Assembly (NCBI GenBank): GCA_965220095.1
Contig: OZ244805.1
Location: forward strand, 1,736,001 to 1,800,000
DNA from: Bin87 sp965220095
GTDB taxonomy: Bacteria; Chloroflexota; Dehalococcoidia; Lucifugimonadales; UBA3495
Reading direction: 5' to 3'
DNA length: 64,000 nt
Shown: piece by piece, positions 28,969-38,627 of the stretch
How the letters are laid out: the number at the start of each line of letters is the position of its first letter
Numbering within the stretch: the first letter of the stretch is position 1
Notes under the pieces: model-generated
Told to the model about the DNA's origin: nothing
What the model saw: only the letters and a program-made list of their open reading frames with translations
The model's database searches: none
Program-made: the position numbers and the translations under genes

Positions 28969-29523
28969 TCATCGCTCACCATCGTCGTTCTCAGGGGCCA
29001 GTTCCAAAAGGCGCATGCCCCGCTCCACTTGCTGACCGGGCTCAACCGCCACGCGCCGCACTACTCCGCTGCGGGAAGCCGTGATCACCAGCTCCATTTT
29101 CATGGACTCCATCAACACTACGGTCTGGTTTTGCTCCACCCGGTCACCCTCGCTGACCAGCACCTCCAACACCGACCCAGGCATGGGGGCCAGGACATCG
29201 CCCGGTCCTTCGGTGGCCGATGCGCTCCCTCGACGCCTGGCCTCCGCCCGCTGGAACACGAACAAAGAACCATCCAGCCAAAGGTGTAACTCAGGACCCA
29301 CCCATGCCCAGGCGAAGCGGTAATGGCGGCCCGACTCAGTTCTGCACAGCGCTCCACCAGCTTCACGGGACTCAATGCTGAGAGCAATCGTGGATTCCAA
29401 GCCGGTCGGAACCGAACCTTCCAGATCGAAAATCAGTTGACCCTCGCCCTCTTCCAGCCGGTAGCGATAGGGTTCCTGCGTCGCCGGGTACGTCTCCCGC
29501 ATCTCGCCCTGGCTCTGGGTCAT
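28969..29523 (-). CDS. Biotin carboxyl carrier protein of an acyl-CoA carboxylase
   Basis: 184 residues. The C-terminal biotinyl domain has the motif LMESMKMELVI with the biotin-accepting Lys between two Met, preceded by LAPMPGSVLEVLVSEGD. The N-terminal 100 residues form a divergent beta-rich region. The start ATG overlaps the stop of the biotin carboxylase gene (ATGA at 29520-29523), so the two are translationally coupled. It carries carboxybiotin between the two catalytic subunits of the same operon. Confidence 0.9.
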   Translation of the reverse strand: MTQSQGEMRETYPATQEPYRYRLEEGEGQLIFDLEGSVPTGLESTIALSIESREAGGALCRTESGRHYRFAWAWVGPELHLWLDGSLFVFQRAEARRRGSASATEGPGDVLAPMPGSVLEVLVSEGDRVEQNQTVVLMESMKMELVITASRSGVVRRVAVEPGQQVERGMRLLELAPENDDGER

Positions 29524-31022
29524 GGGAACCTCCGCTGTCCGGCGGACTGCCAGGGATTGACGCTAACCGGCCTATCGCTTCCAGCCGGTTGAGATGCTTG
29601 ACCAACAGGCTGACGCGACGCCCAGGCTGCCAGCGCGCGGGCCATCATGCGAGAGTCACCCGAAATGGACGGGCTGGTAACCGCCGGGTTCCACTCCAAG
29701 AAGCCGGTGTCGTATTCGCCCTGCTGAAACTGGGCATGCCCCACCACCGCCCGCAGCAGCGGAATGTTGGTGACAACTCCCAACACCAGGAATTGGGAAA
29801 GAGCGACCTCCATCCGGCGCAAGGCCAGGTCGCGCTCAGGAGACCAGGCGACGAGCTTCGCCAGCATGGGGTCGTAGTAGATGGACACCTCCTGACCCTC
29901 GGACACGCCGCTGTCCAGCCGGAGCCCGGGCCCGCTGGGGGGCCGCCAGCGCAGCAGCGTACCGGTGGACGGAACGAAATCGCGATACGGATCCTCGGCG
30001 TATATGCGGCACTCGATGGCGTGGCCCCGGGGTTGGATGTCCTCCTGTTGAAGCGTCAGGGGTTCCCCTCCGGCGATGCGGATCTGCCATTCCACCATGT
30101 CCAACCCCAGGACGGCCTCGGTCACCGGGTGTTCAACCTGGAGCCGGGCGTTCATCTCCAGGAAGTAGAATTCGCCGCTCCTTGGGTCCAGCAGGAATTC
30201 AACCGTCCCGGCATTGACGTATCCGGCCTCGCGGGCCACAGCGATGGCGGCGTCGCCCATGCGCCGGCGCAACTCCGGCGTCAGGGCCGGCGATGGGGTC
30301 TCCTCAATGAGCTTCTGGTGGCGGCGTTGGATGCTGCACTCGCGTTCGCCCAGGTGGATAGTGTGCCCGGACCCGTCGGCCAGCACCTGGACCTCCACGT
30401 GGCGCGGGTTGGCAACGTAACGCTCCAGGAACACCCGGCCGTCGCCGAAAGCAGCCTGCGCTTCCCGGCTGGCCGTCTCCATATCCCCGCCCAAATCGGC
30501 TCGCCGGTTGACCAGGCGTATGCCGCGACCGCCTCCTCCGGCGGCGGCCTTGACCATCAGGGGAAACCCCCATCGGTCAGCAAACTCTACGGCGGCTGGA
30601 TCCCCAGGAAGACACGCGGGCGTACTAGGGACCACCGGGACGCCGGTGGCCAGCGCGATGTCCTTGGAATGCAGCTTATCCCCCAGCGCGGCCATGCTTT
30701 CCGGCGTAGGCCCGATGAAGGTTATGTGAGCGTCCCGGCAGGCCCGGGCAAACTCCGGATTCTCCGACAGGAAACCGTAGCCTGGGTGGATCGCGTCAAC
30801 CCCGCAATCCCTTGCAGCTTGCACCAGTTTGGAGATGCTCAGGTAAGTCTCCTCGGCAGTACTGCCGGGCAGGGCCACCGCCTGCTCCGCCATGAGCACG
30901 TGGGGAGCTCCGGCGTCAGGGTCGGAATAGACCGCAACCGGCACAATGCCAATAGCGTGCAGCGTCTGGTTAATGCGGACCGCGATTTCGCCGCGATTGG
31001 CTACCAGAACTTTGGAGAACAT
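29520..31022 (-). CDS. Biotin carboxylase subunit of an acyl-CoA carboxylase (MccA/AccC type)
   Basis: 500 residues from ATG 31022, where the family consensus begins (MFSKVLVANRGEIAVRI). An upstream start at 31118 would add 32 unconserved residues inside the previous gene. Domains in order: N-terminal (GYGFLSENPEFARAC), ATP-grasp with the glycine loop KAAAGGGGRGIR, then EMNARLQVEHPVTEAVLGLD and the C-terminal domain. It carboxylates biotin using ATP and bicarbonate. Second gene of the operon. Confidence 0.93.
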   Translation of the reverse strand: MFSKVLVANRGEIAVRINQTLHAIGIVPVAVYSDPDAGAPHVLMAEQAVALPGSTAEETYLSISKLVQAARDCGVDAIHPGYGFLSENPEFARACRDAHITFIGPTPESMAALGDKLHSKDIALATGVPVVPSTPACLPGDPAAVEFADRWGFPLMVKAAAGGGGRGIRLVNRRADLGGDMETASREAQAAFGDGRVFLERYVANPRHVEVQVLADGSGHTIHLGERECSIQRRHQKLIEETPSPALTPELRRRMGDAAIAVAREAGYVNAGTVEFLLDPRSGEFYFLEMNARLQVEHPVTEAVLGLDMVEWQIRIAGGEPLTLQQEDIQPRGHAIECRIYAEDPYRDFVPSTGTLLRWRPPSGPGLRLDSGVSEGQEVSIYYDPMLAKLVAWSPERDLALRRMEVALSQFLVLGVVTNIPLLRAVVGHAQFQQGEYDTGFLEWNPAVTSPSISGDSRMMARALAAWASRQPVGQASQPAGSDRPVSVNPWQSAGQRRFP

Positions 31023-31074
31023 CGGAAAACGTGCTGCGCGGGATCGTGTGGCCCGAGCGGGAACAGGCCAGCCA

Positions 31075-32682
31075 TCACATTCGGAAGACGCCGCGCTTCT
31101 GCTCGGGGAACGGGGCATTTATCGAGGCGGCGATTCCCAGGCCCACCACGTCGCGCGTGTCCACCGGGTCGATGATCCCGTCGTCCCACAGGCGGGCGGT
31201 GCTGTAATAGGGATCGCCCTCCAACTCGTATTTTTCCAGGATGGGACGTTGCAGGTCGTCCTGCTCCTCCTGCTCCATGGTACGTCCCTGCCGCTCCAGC
31301 TGCTGCAACCTGATGGTGAGCAGCACCTCCGCTGCCTGCTGCCCGCCCATCACCGAAATGCGGGCGTTGGGCCACGTCCACAGGAACCGCGGCTGGTAGG
31401 CCCGCCCGCACATGCCGTAGTTTCCCGCCCCGAAGGAACTGCCGATGATCACGGTGAACTTGGGGACGGCTGCGTTGGTCACTGCCATGACCATCTTGGC
31501 CCCGTCCTTGGCAATACCACCATGCTCGTACTGGCTGCCCACCATGAAGCCGGTGATGTTCTGCAGGAACAGCAGTGGGATCCCCCGTTGGCTGCACAGC
31601 TCTATGAAATGAGTACCCTTCAGAGCGCTCTCGGAAAAGAGGACTCCGTTGTTGGCGACCACTCCCACCGGATACCCCCAAATACGCGAGAAGCCGCAGA
31701 CCAGGGTTCCCCCGTACTCGGCCTTGAACTCGTGGAACCGGCTCCCGTCCACAATGCGGGCGATTACCTCACGCACGTTGTATTGCCGCCGGTTGTCGGG
31801 GGACACTATGCCGTAGAGCTCGGCCGGATCGTAGGCTGGCGGTTCCGGGTTGGAGACCTGGAACGGAGGGTCTCGCCTCTTCACGAAGTTCTCGATGATG
31901 TCTCGGGTGATGGCCAGGGCGTCTGCATCGTCAACGGCCTGGTGGTCGGCCACGCCGGATATTCGGGTATGGACGTCCGCGCCGCCCAGGGTCTCCGGGT
32001 CCACCTCCTCGCCAGTGGCCGCCCTCACTAACGGCGGCCCGGCCAGGAAGATGGTGCCCTGCTCCCGAACCATGACCACCTCATCGCTCATGGCCGGAAT
32101 ATACGCGCCGCCGGCCGTGCAAGACCCCATGACTACCGCCACCTGCGGTATGCCCAGGGCCGACATCTGCGCCTGGTTGTAGAAGATGCGCCCGAAGTGG
32201 TCCCGGTCGGGGAATACCTCCGCCTGCAATGGCAAAAAGGCTCCGCCGGAATCCACCAGATAGATGCAGGGCAAGTGGTTTTCCAGGGCAATTTCCTGGG
32301 CGCGCAGGTGCTTCTTGACGGTGATCGGATAATACGTTCCGCCCTTGACCGTGGCGTCATTGGCGACAACGACCACCTCTTTTCCCTGGACGACACCGAC
32401 GCCGGTCACGATTCCGGCGGACGATTCCTCACCATCGTACATGTCCCAAGCCGCCAACGGGCTCAGTTCAAGGAACGGTGTGTTGGCGTCCACGAGGGCA
32501 TCGATCCGCTCCCTGGCCAGCAGCTTGCCGCGGCTGCGGTGCAACTCCACCTGCCGCTCGCCCCCGCCGGCCCGAACTTGGGCCATCCGGTCTTTCATGT
32601 CGCGCACCAGGGCCGCCATTCGGGCCTGGTTGTCCTGAAAATCAGGGTCAGAGGTTCGCAGGTTGGAGCCGATTATTTCCAT
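31075..32682 (-). CDS. mccB: Acyl-CoA carboxylase carboxyltransferase, 3-methylcrotonyl-CoA type (MccB)
   Basis: 535 residues. Carboxyltransferase N and C domains, with DGEESSAGIVTGVGVVQGKE, the oxyanion-hole region GSCTAGGAYIPAMSDE and SSFGAGNYGMCGRAYQPRF, and the late NARISVMGGQQAAEVL. All are close to methylcrotonyl-CoA carboxylase beta subunits, which act in leucine and isoprenoid degradation. First gene of a three-gene operon with the biotin carboxylase (52 bp downstream) and the carrier protein. The ATG at 32682 is preferred over the GTG one codon upstream. A geranyl- or other acyl-CoA specificity cannot be excluded. Confidence 0.9.
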   Translation of the reverse strand: MEIIGSNLRTSDPDFQDNQARMAALVRDMKDRMAQVRAGGGERQVELHRSRGKLLARERIDALVDANTPFLELSPLAAWDMYDGEESSAGIVTGVGVVQGKEVVVVANDATVKGGTYYPITVKKHLRAQEIALENHLPCIYLVDSGGAFLPLQAEVFPDRDHFGRIFYNQAQMSALGIPQVAVVMGSCTAGGAYIPAMSDEVVMVREQGTIFLAGPPLVRAATGEEVDPETLGGADVHTRISGVADHQAVDDADALAITRDIIENFVKRRDPPFQVSNPEPPAYDPAELYGIVSPDNRRQYNVREVIARIVDGSRFHEFKAEYGGTLVCGFSRIWGYPVGVVANNGVLFSESALKGTHFIELCSQRGIPLLFLQNITGFMVGSQYEHGGIAKDGAKMVMAVTNAAVPKFTVIIGSSFGAGNYGMCGRAYQPRFLWTWPNARISVMGGQQAAEVLLTIRLQQLERQGRTMEQEEQDDLQRPILEKYELEGDPYYSTARLWDDGIIDPVDTRDVVGLGIAASINAPFPEQKRGVFRM

Positions 32683-33060
32683 CACTATTCCGTGGGCAGC
32701 GTCCCCTGGGGTTTCCCGACTTATGAACTAAATGGGCGCAGTCTCCCGGCGGAGAGCGCGTAGCCAACTCGTTGCACAGGTTGTCCCAGGATCGGACCGA
32801 TCTTGTAGTCATGCGGGACATGCAAATCCGGCTACCGGTTTGGAGCGGCGTGCCGTACCAATGGGACGGGCTTGTTGATGATAACACGGCGCGGATTGCG
32901 GCGCGGGTCGCGAGTGTAGTCTCGGACTTTAGCCCGAATCCACCGAACAGGGTGGCGGCGGCGGCGGAACGGGGGACAAGGGACCTGGAGGAGCGATTGT
33001 CCCGGTAGATTTTGGACAGTTGGCGTCAGTGGACGGTCTGCGGTGGTCGTGTCGAGCCGG
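32683..33060. other. Gap with no supported gene
   Basis: Upstream region of the carboxylase operon. A short plus-strand frame exists (32772-33008), but it has no recognisable domain or ribosome site. A promoter for the minus-strand operon should lie here; I could not pick a convincing one. Confidence 0.4.
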
Positions 33061-33795
33061 TCACCGAGGGACAGGGCGTAGCAGGAGACGCGCGCTGGCC
33101 GGTCTGGCGCGAGTTTGAGGGACGTTTGGGGTAGCGGTGAGGTCGGTGGGCCGGTTGCCGCCGCCGCCGTCAGGCTGGGAGTGGAATGGCTCGCAATCGG
33201 ACCAGGGCGCAACTGAACTGGGCTTCCTAGGGCCAGCGCTGGGGTAGATGCAGGGTGAGGCGGCGCGCTGAGCGGTGTTGGCGCGGCCCTCGCGCAGCCG
33301 AGACATCAGCACGTCGCCGGTGCCAGCGGCCACGGCCAGCAGCGGGTGATAGCCTCGCTGGCCGGTGTAGCCGTGGTGGCGGGCGCCCTCCTTGGCCAGA
33401 TCGTAGGTCTCGCAGATGGTGGAGTCCAGGTCGATGGTCAGGGGCCCGTCGCCGGTTCCGGCCCCGGCAGACCAGGCCCGTGCCAGCAGCTCGCGACTCA
33501 CCCGGTTCAGCTGGCGGACGTGCCCCCATCGGAAGCTGCGCAGGAACGTCCCCAGGGTGGATGGCGCCTTGACCGTGCACCCCAGAGCGCGGGCCGTTCC
33601 GCCAGCGCGCAACACGTCAGCGTCGTCAATGCAGTCGCCGCCAGCCAGCGCGGAGGCCACCAGGGTCACAATCTTGTCGCCGGTGTTCGCCCGGCCCGGC
33701 GCAGCTCCGAGGTCAACGTGACTGTCGACGAGTTCACGCAGACCCAGGTGCTGGGCGAGGGTGACCGGAAGAAGCAGCCCAGCATTGGCCACCAA
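33061..33795 (-). pseudogene. IS1380-family transposase, truncated copy on the opposite strand
   Basis: Opens MVANAGLLLPVTLAQHLGL and runs GDKIVTLVASALAGGDCIDD, KAPSTLGTFLRSFRWGHVRQ, TIDLDSTICETYDLAKEGA and GYHPLLAVAAGTGDVLMSRL. After NTAQRAAS, similarity ends and the remaining frame is unrelated. Together with the 26731 copy it brackets the carboxylase operon in inverted orientation. An ISAs1 element abuts its 5' side. Confidence 0.75.
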
Positions 33796-33810
33796 GCGGT
33801 GGTCATCAAA

Positions 33811-35045
33811 GGCAGGGCAATCGCATTTCAGAGTAGTCTAAAAATGTGGCTAAAATTGGTGCGGAGATGAAGTTGCCAGAGGTGCGCGGTGGCGATGGAC
33901 AATGTACCGCTTTCGATTATGGAACGCTTCGAAATACTGGAAGACCCGCGAACTGGACATGCCAGAAGGCACGAGTTGCTGGACATCATCGTCATCACCC
34001 TTTGCGCCGTCATCTGCGGCGCCGACAACTGGGTGGAGATTGAGGAGTGCGGCAAGGCCAAGGAGGAGTGGTTCCGCCGGTTCCTGAAACTGCCCCACGG
34101 GATACCGTCCCACGACACCTTCGGGAGGGTGTTCAGTCTGCTGGATCCGGAGCAGTTCTCAGCCTGTTTCATGGACTGGGTACGTTCGGTGCGTGAACTG
34201 GCCCATGGCGAGGTGGTGGCGATAGATGGCAAGACCCTGCGGCGTTGTCATGACCGAGCCAACGGGCGAGGTCCGCTGCACATGGTAAGCGCCTGGGCCA
34301 CGGAGCACCGGATGGTGCTGGGGCAGACCCGCACCGAGGCTCACTCCAATGAGATCACGGCGATACCGGAACTGCTGAAGGTGCTGGAACTGAAAGGGTG
34401 CCTGGTAACGATAGACGCCATGGGCTGCCAGAAGAACATCGCCCGTCAGGTGGTGCGAGGGGGCGCGGATTACCTGCTTTCGGTGAAGGCCAACCAGAGC
34501 GAGTTGTACGAGAACATCAAGGACCTGTTCGCCTGCCAGGAGCGGGCGGGATGGGATGGTGTGGCTTACCGCCACCACGAGCAACTGGGCAAAGGCCACG
34601 GCCGGCTGGAACGCCGCCAGTGCTGGGTGATCACCGACCCTGAGGAACTGGCTTACGTGGACCCTCAGCGACCGTGGGCCAGCTGGAGCGCGGTGGCCAG
34701 GGTCAACTACCGGCGAGACATTGATACCGGTTCCCCAGAGGATACCCGCTACTACATTTGCAGCTCTCCGGCGGACGCGGCCACGCTGCTGGCCGCGGCG
34801 CGGAGCCACTGGAGCATCGAGAACAGCCTGCACTGGGTCTTGGACATGGCTTTCGACGAGGATCACAGTCGTGTGAGGACGGGCCATGCCGGCCAGAACC
34901 TGGCGGTGATGCGACACCTGGCACTCAACCTGCTCAAGCAGGAACGCAGTGCCAAAGTCGGCATCAAAGCCAAACGCAAAAAGGCCGGATGGGACTTCGA
35001 TTACCTGCTCAAAGTCCTATCCCAATGAAATGCGATTGCCCTGCC
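33811..35045 (+). mobile_element. ISAs1-family element, complete
   Basis: 1235 bp with a perfect 20-bp inverted repeat GGCAGGGCAATCGCATTTCA (33811-33830 and 35026-35045). The right repeat contains the transposase stop codon. No clear target duplication was found, perhaps because the left flank is a decayed IS1380. A lone copy of the inner repeat occurs at 37213. Confidence 0.9.
33889..35028 (+). CDS. ISAs1-family transposase
   Basis: 379 residues, intact. H-repeat-associated N-terminal domain (ERFEILEDPRTGHARRHELL, PSHDTFGRVFSLLDPEQF), first catalytic Asp in VVAIDGKTLRR, second in LVTIDAMGCQKNIA and the Glu region RSHWSIENSLHWVLDMAFDE. GTG at 33889 or ATG two codons later. It lies within complete terminal repeats, so the element is probably active or recently so. 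Confidence 0.93.
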   Translation: MAMDNVPLSIMERFEILEDPRTGHARRHELLDIIVITLCAVICGADNWVEIEECGKAKEEWFRRFLKLPHGIPSHDTFGRVFSLLDPEQFSACFMDWVRSVRELAHGEVVAIDGKTLRRCHDRANGRGPLHMVSAWATEHRMVLGQTRTEAHSNEITAIPELLKVLELKGCLVTIDAMGCQKNIARQVVRGGADYLLSVKANQSELYENIKDLFACQERAGWDGVAYRHHEQLGKGHGRLERRQCWVITDPEELAYVDPQRPWASWSAVARVNYRRDIDTGSPEDTRYYICSSPADAATLLAAARSHWSIENSLHWVLDMAFDEDHSRVRTGHAGQNLAVMRHLALNLLKQERSAKVGIKAKRKKAGWDFDYLLKVLSQ

Positions 35046-35126
35046 CTCCTTCCCCCTTTGCAAACACGCCCTAGTCCGACGGCAGCGAGTCCCGCTAGAG
35101 GGTAAGCCTTTTCCGCCGGTGTGTAC

Positions 35127-35161
35127 GAGTAGGGGACAGGTTTCAAACCTGCCCCCTACTC
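35127..35161 (-). terminator. Hairpin downstream of the D-aminoacylase-family gene
   Basis: GAGTAGGGGACAGGTTT, one spacer base, then AAACCTGCCCCCTACTC; 16 of 17 pairs match. It lies 53 bp after the minus-strand stop at 35214. No T-run, so efficiency is uncertain. Confidence 0.5.
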
Positions 35162-35213
35162 AATTACCCATCAAAGCCAGGTTGGGCCGTCTGCCCAACC
35201 AATGGCTTCTGCG

Positions 35214-36986
35214 CTAACGGTTAGCTTGGTACAAGGGACCCCGGAGAACCTGGCCGGGTAGCGCTCCGGTGTGCTCTCCGCCTTCCAGCAGCACCTCGCC
35301 GTTGACAATCACATAATCTATCCCCACGGCAGGCTGCTTCACGTGCATCTCTCCGCCCGGGAAGTCATACACCGGCTCGCGCGGCGCGTGGTCGATGGTG
35401 TCTGGGTCGAAGATGGTTATGTCGGCAACCTTACCGGCAGCAATGAACCCCCGGTCGTGGAGGTCGTGCATCAGGGCGGTCTTCCCGGTCAAGCGGTAGA
35501 CGGCGTCTTCCACGGACATAATCTGCTTTTCCCGAACCCAGTAGCTTAGCAAGTGGGTACTGTAGTCGGTACGGTCTCCCTTTTCCGGCCGAGCGCCGCC
35601 ATCGGTGGTCCCGATAACAGTATACGGCGACCCCAGTATCTGACGCTGGGCTTCAGGATCGCTATTCCGGTCGATTACCTGGAAACTAGTCCGCAGATCA
35701 TCGTCCAGGACCAGGTCCAGGAAAGCGTCCATAACCCCTTTCCCTTGCTCCTGGGCTATTTGCTCGACGCTCTTGCCACTGTACTTCCGGTTCCGCTCGT
35801 GGTGCCCCATGTATACCTGAACCAGGTCCCAGCGCCGGTTGAAGCTCATCACCCTGGTACCGCGGGCGGCCTGGTAAGAGTGGGTGCCTTCGGTCTCCAC
35901 CGCCTCAATGCTTAGCGTCCGGCGAACCTCGGGGTCACGGAAGGACTGCATCCTCTCTGTAACCGGCAGGGCCATCACTGGGTCCCAAGTCGTCATGCCC
36001 TGGAACACGGTAGTAGGGCTGATCATGTCCTCGTCTTCCAGGCCCCCCAGCCCTGCTCTCAAGTCGAAGATCGGCCCGGCGGTGCCGGATAAGCACGAGG
36101 CGTAAGCCCTGGCCCCCGTCTTGAAGGCCTCTTCAACCATTTGTAGGTGCTCTTTCCACTCGTCGGGTTTGTTCAACTCTTGGCCTAATATGTTGTAAAT
36201 CGCGGGGCGGCCGGTCCTGCGGGATAGCTCCTGGGCAATGAGCGCCGGGGTTCGGAACCCGCCGGGGCCCCCGCCACTTACCTGAAAGACACCAGTGCCG
36301 AGCTCGCCCAACACGCTGCCTACTGCGTATCGCTCTTCATCGGTGGCAACTGAGGATGGCACGCTGACCCCGAAATTCTCTATCCCCTGGTCGGCGAAGT
36401 TGCCAATGCTGAACCCTAAAGCGCCAGCTAGTATCCCCTCGCGGACCTGGCGTCTCATGGCCTCAATTTCCTCCGGGGTGGCTTCCCGTGTCTGGGCGGC
36501 CTCGCCCATAACGTAGCGCCTGACTCCGGAATGGCCGACGAAGGCACCTACATTGATGCCACGCCGCCGGCCGATGGCATCAAGGTACTGTGGAATGGAT
36601 TCCCAGGCGAAATCGACCCCCTTCCGCTGCACACTCAGCGGGATGCCCTCCATCTTGTCGAACATGTCCAGGTACCAGTCCCCATCTCCCGGTCGTGTCG
36701 GGGCGATCACAGCCCCGCACTGACCCACGATGATCGAGGTGCTACCGTTTAGCGACGTAGAAGTGACAATGGGATCCCACATGCACTGGGAGTCAAAATG
36801 GGTGTGATGGTCAATGAACCCAGGGGCCACTACCCGACCATCGGCGTTGATAGTGCGAGTGGCGGGCTCACTGAATTTGCCCACCCCCACGATTTTGCCA
36901 TTTGTTACCGCCACGTCCGCGTAGAATGAGGGTCCACCAGAGCCATCAACCACGCGCCCATTCTTTATGAGTAGATCATATGCCAT
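35214..36986 (-). CDS. N-acyl-D-amino-acid deacylase family amidohydrolase
   Basis: 590 residues from ATG 36986, which has a GGGAGGG site; an upstream in-frame start at 37031 lacks one. The N-terminus MAYDLLIKNGRVVDGSGGPS and the metal motif APGFIDHHTHFDSQ place it in the D-aminoacylase/dihydroorotase-like TIM-barrel hydrolases. It is longer than characterised D-aminoacylases (about 480). The C-terminal VADITIFDPDTIDHAPREP and YVIVNGEVLLEGG complete the small beta domain. It probably hydrolyses an N-acyl amino acid or similar amide in the cytoplasm. Stand-alone gene with a hairpin downstream. Confidence 0.88.
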   Translation of the reverse strand: MAYDLLIKNGRVVDGSGGPSFYADVAVTNGKIVGVGKFSEPATRTINADGRVVAPGFIDHHTHFDSQCMWDPIVTSTSLNGSTSIIVGQCGAVIAPTRPGDGDWYLDMFDKMEGIPLSVQRKGVDFAWESIPQYLDAIGRRRGINVGAFVGHSGVRRYVMGEAAQTREATPEEIEAMRRQVREGILAGALGFSIGNFADQGIENFGVSVPSSVATDEERYAVGSVLGELGTGVFQVSGGGPGGFRTPALIAQELSRRTGRPAIYNILGQELNKPDEWKEHLQMVEEAFKTGARAYASCLSGTAGPIFDLRAGLGGLEDEDMISPTTVFQGMTTWDPVMALPVTERMQSFRDPEVRRTLSIEAVETEGTHSYQAARGTRVMSFNRRWDLVQVYMGHHERNRKYSGKSVEQIAQEQGKGVMDAFLDLVLDDDLRTSFQVIDRNSDPEAQRQILGSPYTVIGTTDGGARPEKGDRTDYSTHLLSYWVREKQIMSVEDAVYRLTGKTALMHDLHDRGFIAAGKVADITIFDPDTIDHAPREPVYDFPGGEMHVKQPAVGIDYVIVNGEVLLEGGEHTGALPGQVLRGPLYQANR

Positions 36987-37171
36987 TACGTTTCCCTCCC
37001 TCTGCCCCGATGAGTCGGAGCGTGAGATCAAGGTAACAAAATACGGTTAGCGGGTCAATTTTCCGGCAGGTCAATCGTATTAGATATTTTCTGTCCATGA
37101 TTCCGACGAAAATAAGCGTGAGATTATCATAACATGGATGTTTCCGCAATAGAATTGGAGGATTTGGATGC

Positions 37172-37198
37172 TGGATTCCGGCTTGCGCCGGATTGACG
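37172..37198. repeat. REP-like palindromic element
   Basis: TGGATTCCGGCTTGCGCCGG then ATTGACG. The inner CCGGC-TTGC-GCCGG hairpin is the common extragenic-palindrome pattern found in many genomes. Located between two minus-strand genes. Confidence 0.5.
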
Positions 37199-37212
37199 CT
37201 GGCAATGCAATC

Positions 37213-37228
37213 CAAATGCGATTGCCCT
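37213..37228. repeat. Solo ISAs1 terminal-repeat remnant
   Basis: AAATGCGATTGCCCTG matches the inner 15-16 bases of the ISAs1 terminal repeat at 35026-35045. It marks the exact point where the transglutaminase-like gene is cut, so a former ISAs1 insertion or deletion event probably truncated that gene. Confidence 0.5.
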
Positions 37229-37987
37229 GGATTTGTGATAGGCGCCGTCGTGGTCCTCTGTTATCCGTCGGGCGAGTTTGGAGATGCGCGGCGGGAGATG
37301 CCCGGGAAGGCCCAGGTAGGCTTCGTCCGGTGTTGAAACTGCCTGCCGCAGTTGTTCCTCGGAAAACTCCGGCGCTTTAGAGATCCAGGTGTAAGCGTGG
37401 GGTGTGATGTCGGGGTTGAAAGTTGCGCTGTGCGGAGCGTAAACGCCGTCGACACCCACCAAATCGAGGTTCAGGGAGATCGGGAGGGTTCCCACCGGCA
37501 GAGTTGCGTCCGAAGAATGCGGGGATACCGTGATCTCCTGCGTCCGGTTCGCCAGGGCCGGAGTTGTCCAGCTATGGGATAACAACGCCGATGCGGGCGT
37601 GGGAAACGAACCTTCGTTCCCGGAGGAAATTTGGTCCAGCTGATCAAGCAAAAAAGTGCGGACATCGGCGCCAGCCGAGTAAGGAAGCTCGATTTGACCA
37701 AGCCCGATCCATCGCCCATAGGTGTAGAAATCTCCCACCGCCGTGCGAAGATAACCGGTGTCAACAGCCCCGCTCACGGCGAACACCGTTTCTTGCTCCG
37801 GTTCGGCAGTTTGTTTGGTTATGGCGCCCGAAACTAAATGGATGCGGGAGTCCCACTCGATACTATTATTAGCCGCTGCGGAAGCGGTTCCCGCATCTTC
37901 GTGGGCAACAGATGACGTCGCGATTGAAGACGCGGGGAGCGCAGGGAGGTAGGCATTTACTATGTCCTGGTATGCTGATACCGGTTG
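37229..37987 (-). pseudogene. Transglutaminase-related periplasmic domain, truncated
   Basis: Open from just after the TAG at 37988-37990, in the same frame as the preceding membrane protein, with no ATG. The first GTG is 67 codons in (37786). Late residues AYLGLPGHLPPRISKLARRI and TEDHDGAYHKSRAI match the region just before the catalytic core of DUF3488/TgpA-type transglutaminase-like membrane proteins (LPxxLPPRVxxLAxxI...KAxAI). The frame then runs into an ISAs1 end, so the Cys-His-Asp core is missing. Confidence 0.55.
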
Positions 37988-38590
37988 CTAATCAGTGGGT
38001 CTTTCGAACAATTCCAATCTGCGGATCGCTGCGGATTCGAACATTCCAAACATGAACGCAACGACCAGCCAGAACACGACCGGGGCAACCAGGAAGCGGG
38101 GTCTTACGATGCCCACCACGGCAACGGAGAGGATAAACCCAGCCAACAACGCCAGTCCCAGAGGTTCAATACCCGTCAGGTCCATCTGGTGATGGCTGTA
38201 TGGGATATCACCGGCGGGGAGGCTACGGCGCGTCGTCGCGAAAACGCCCAAATATATGCCCAGACCCGCACACGCCGCCGCGGTCAGGCTGGCGAATGTG
38301 ACTAGAGTTAGGTGATTCGCGGTACGCGCTTTCAGCCGCCGCCAACAAAACCAAATTGCACAGGCTCCCAGCGCGAAACACGTCAGGGACGCCAATATCG
38401 CAGTCAGGTAGGCTCCGTTCACGACCTCGAGGGTCGAATCTACGGAATCTTTCCGCGCCAACAGGCCCGAACCGCCGGGTGACGCCAGAGCCGCAAACAA
38501 TTCGAACGGGAAAAATAAACAGCCAAGCGCAGCCGCCAAAAGGAGTAGCAGTCGGCAACGTGCAACGAACTGGAAGACGGATCCTAACAC
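37988..38590 (-). CDS. Five-helix membrane protein, probable N-terminal part of the adjoining gene
   Basis: 200 residues with about five hydrophobic segments (LLLLLAAALGCLFFPFELF; AILASLTCFALGACAIWF; FASLTAAACAGLGIYLGVF; LGLALLAGFILSVAVVGIV; LVAPVVFWLVVAFMFGMF). It ends ELFERPTD-TAG. The next frame resumes in phase directly after the stop, which suggests one original membrane-anchored transglutaminase-like protein broken by a nonsense mutation. No specific function can be given. Confidence 0.5.
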   Translation of the reverse strand: MLGSVFQFVARCRLLLLLAAALGCLFFPFELFAALASPGGSGLLARKDSVDSTLEVVNGAYLTAILASLTCFALGACAIWFCWRRLKARTANHLTLVTFASLTAAACAGLGIYLGVFATTRRSLPAGDIPYSHHQMDLTGIEPLGLALLAGFILSVAVVGIVRPRFLVAPVVFWLVVAFMFGMFESAAIRRLELFERPTD

Positions 38591-38627
38591 GGCGCGATGT
38601 TAGCAGGTTTAACTTTTGTTGCGTTAG

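Noticed and set aside
29589..31175. 528-codon plus-strand frame opposite the biotin carboxylase gene
   Set aside because: Fully antisense to a conserved enzyme, with no recognisable domain and an atypical composition.
32772..33008. Small plus-strand frame upstream of the carboxylase operon
   Set aside because: No similarity to a known family, no ribosome site, and near decayed IS1380 sequence.
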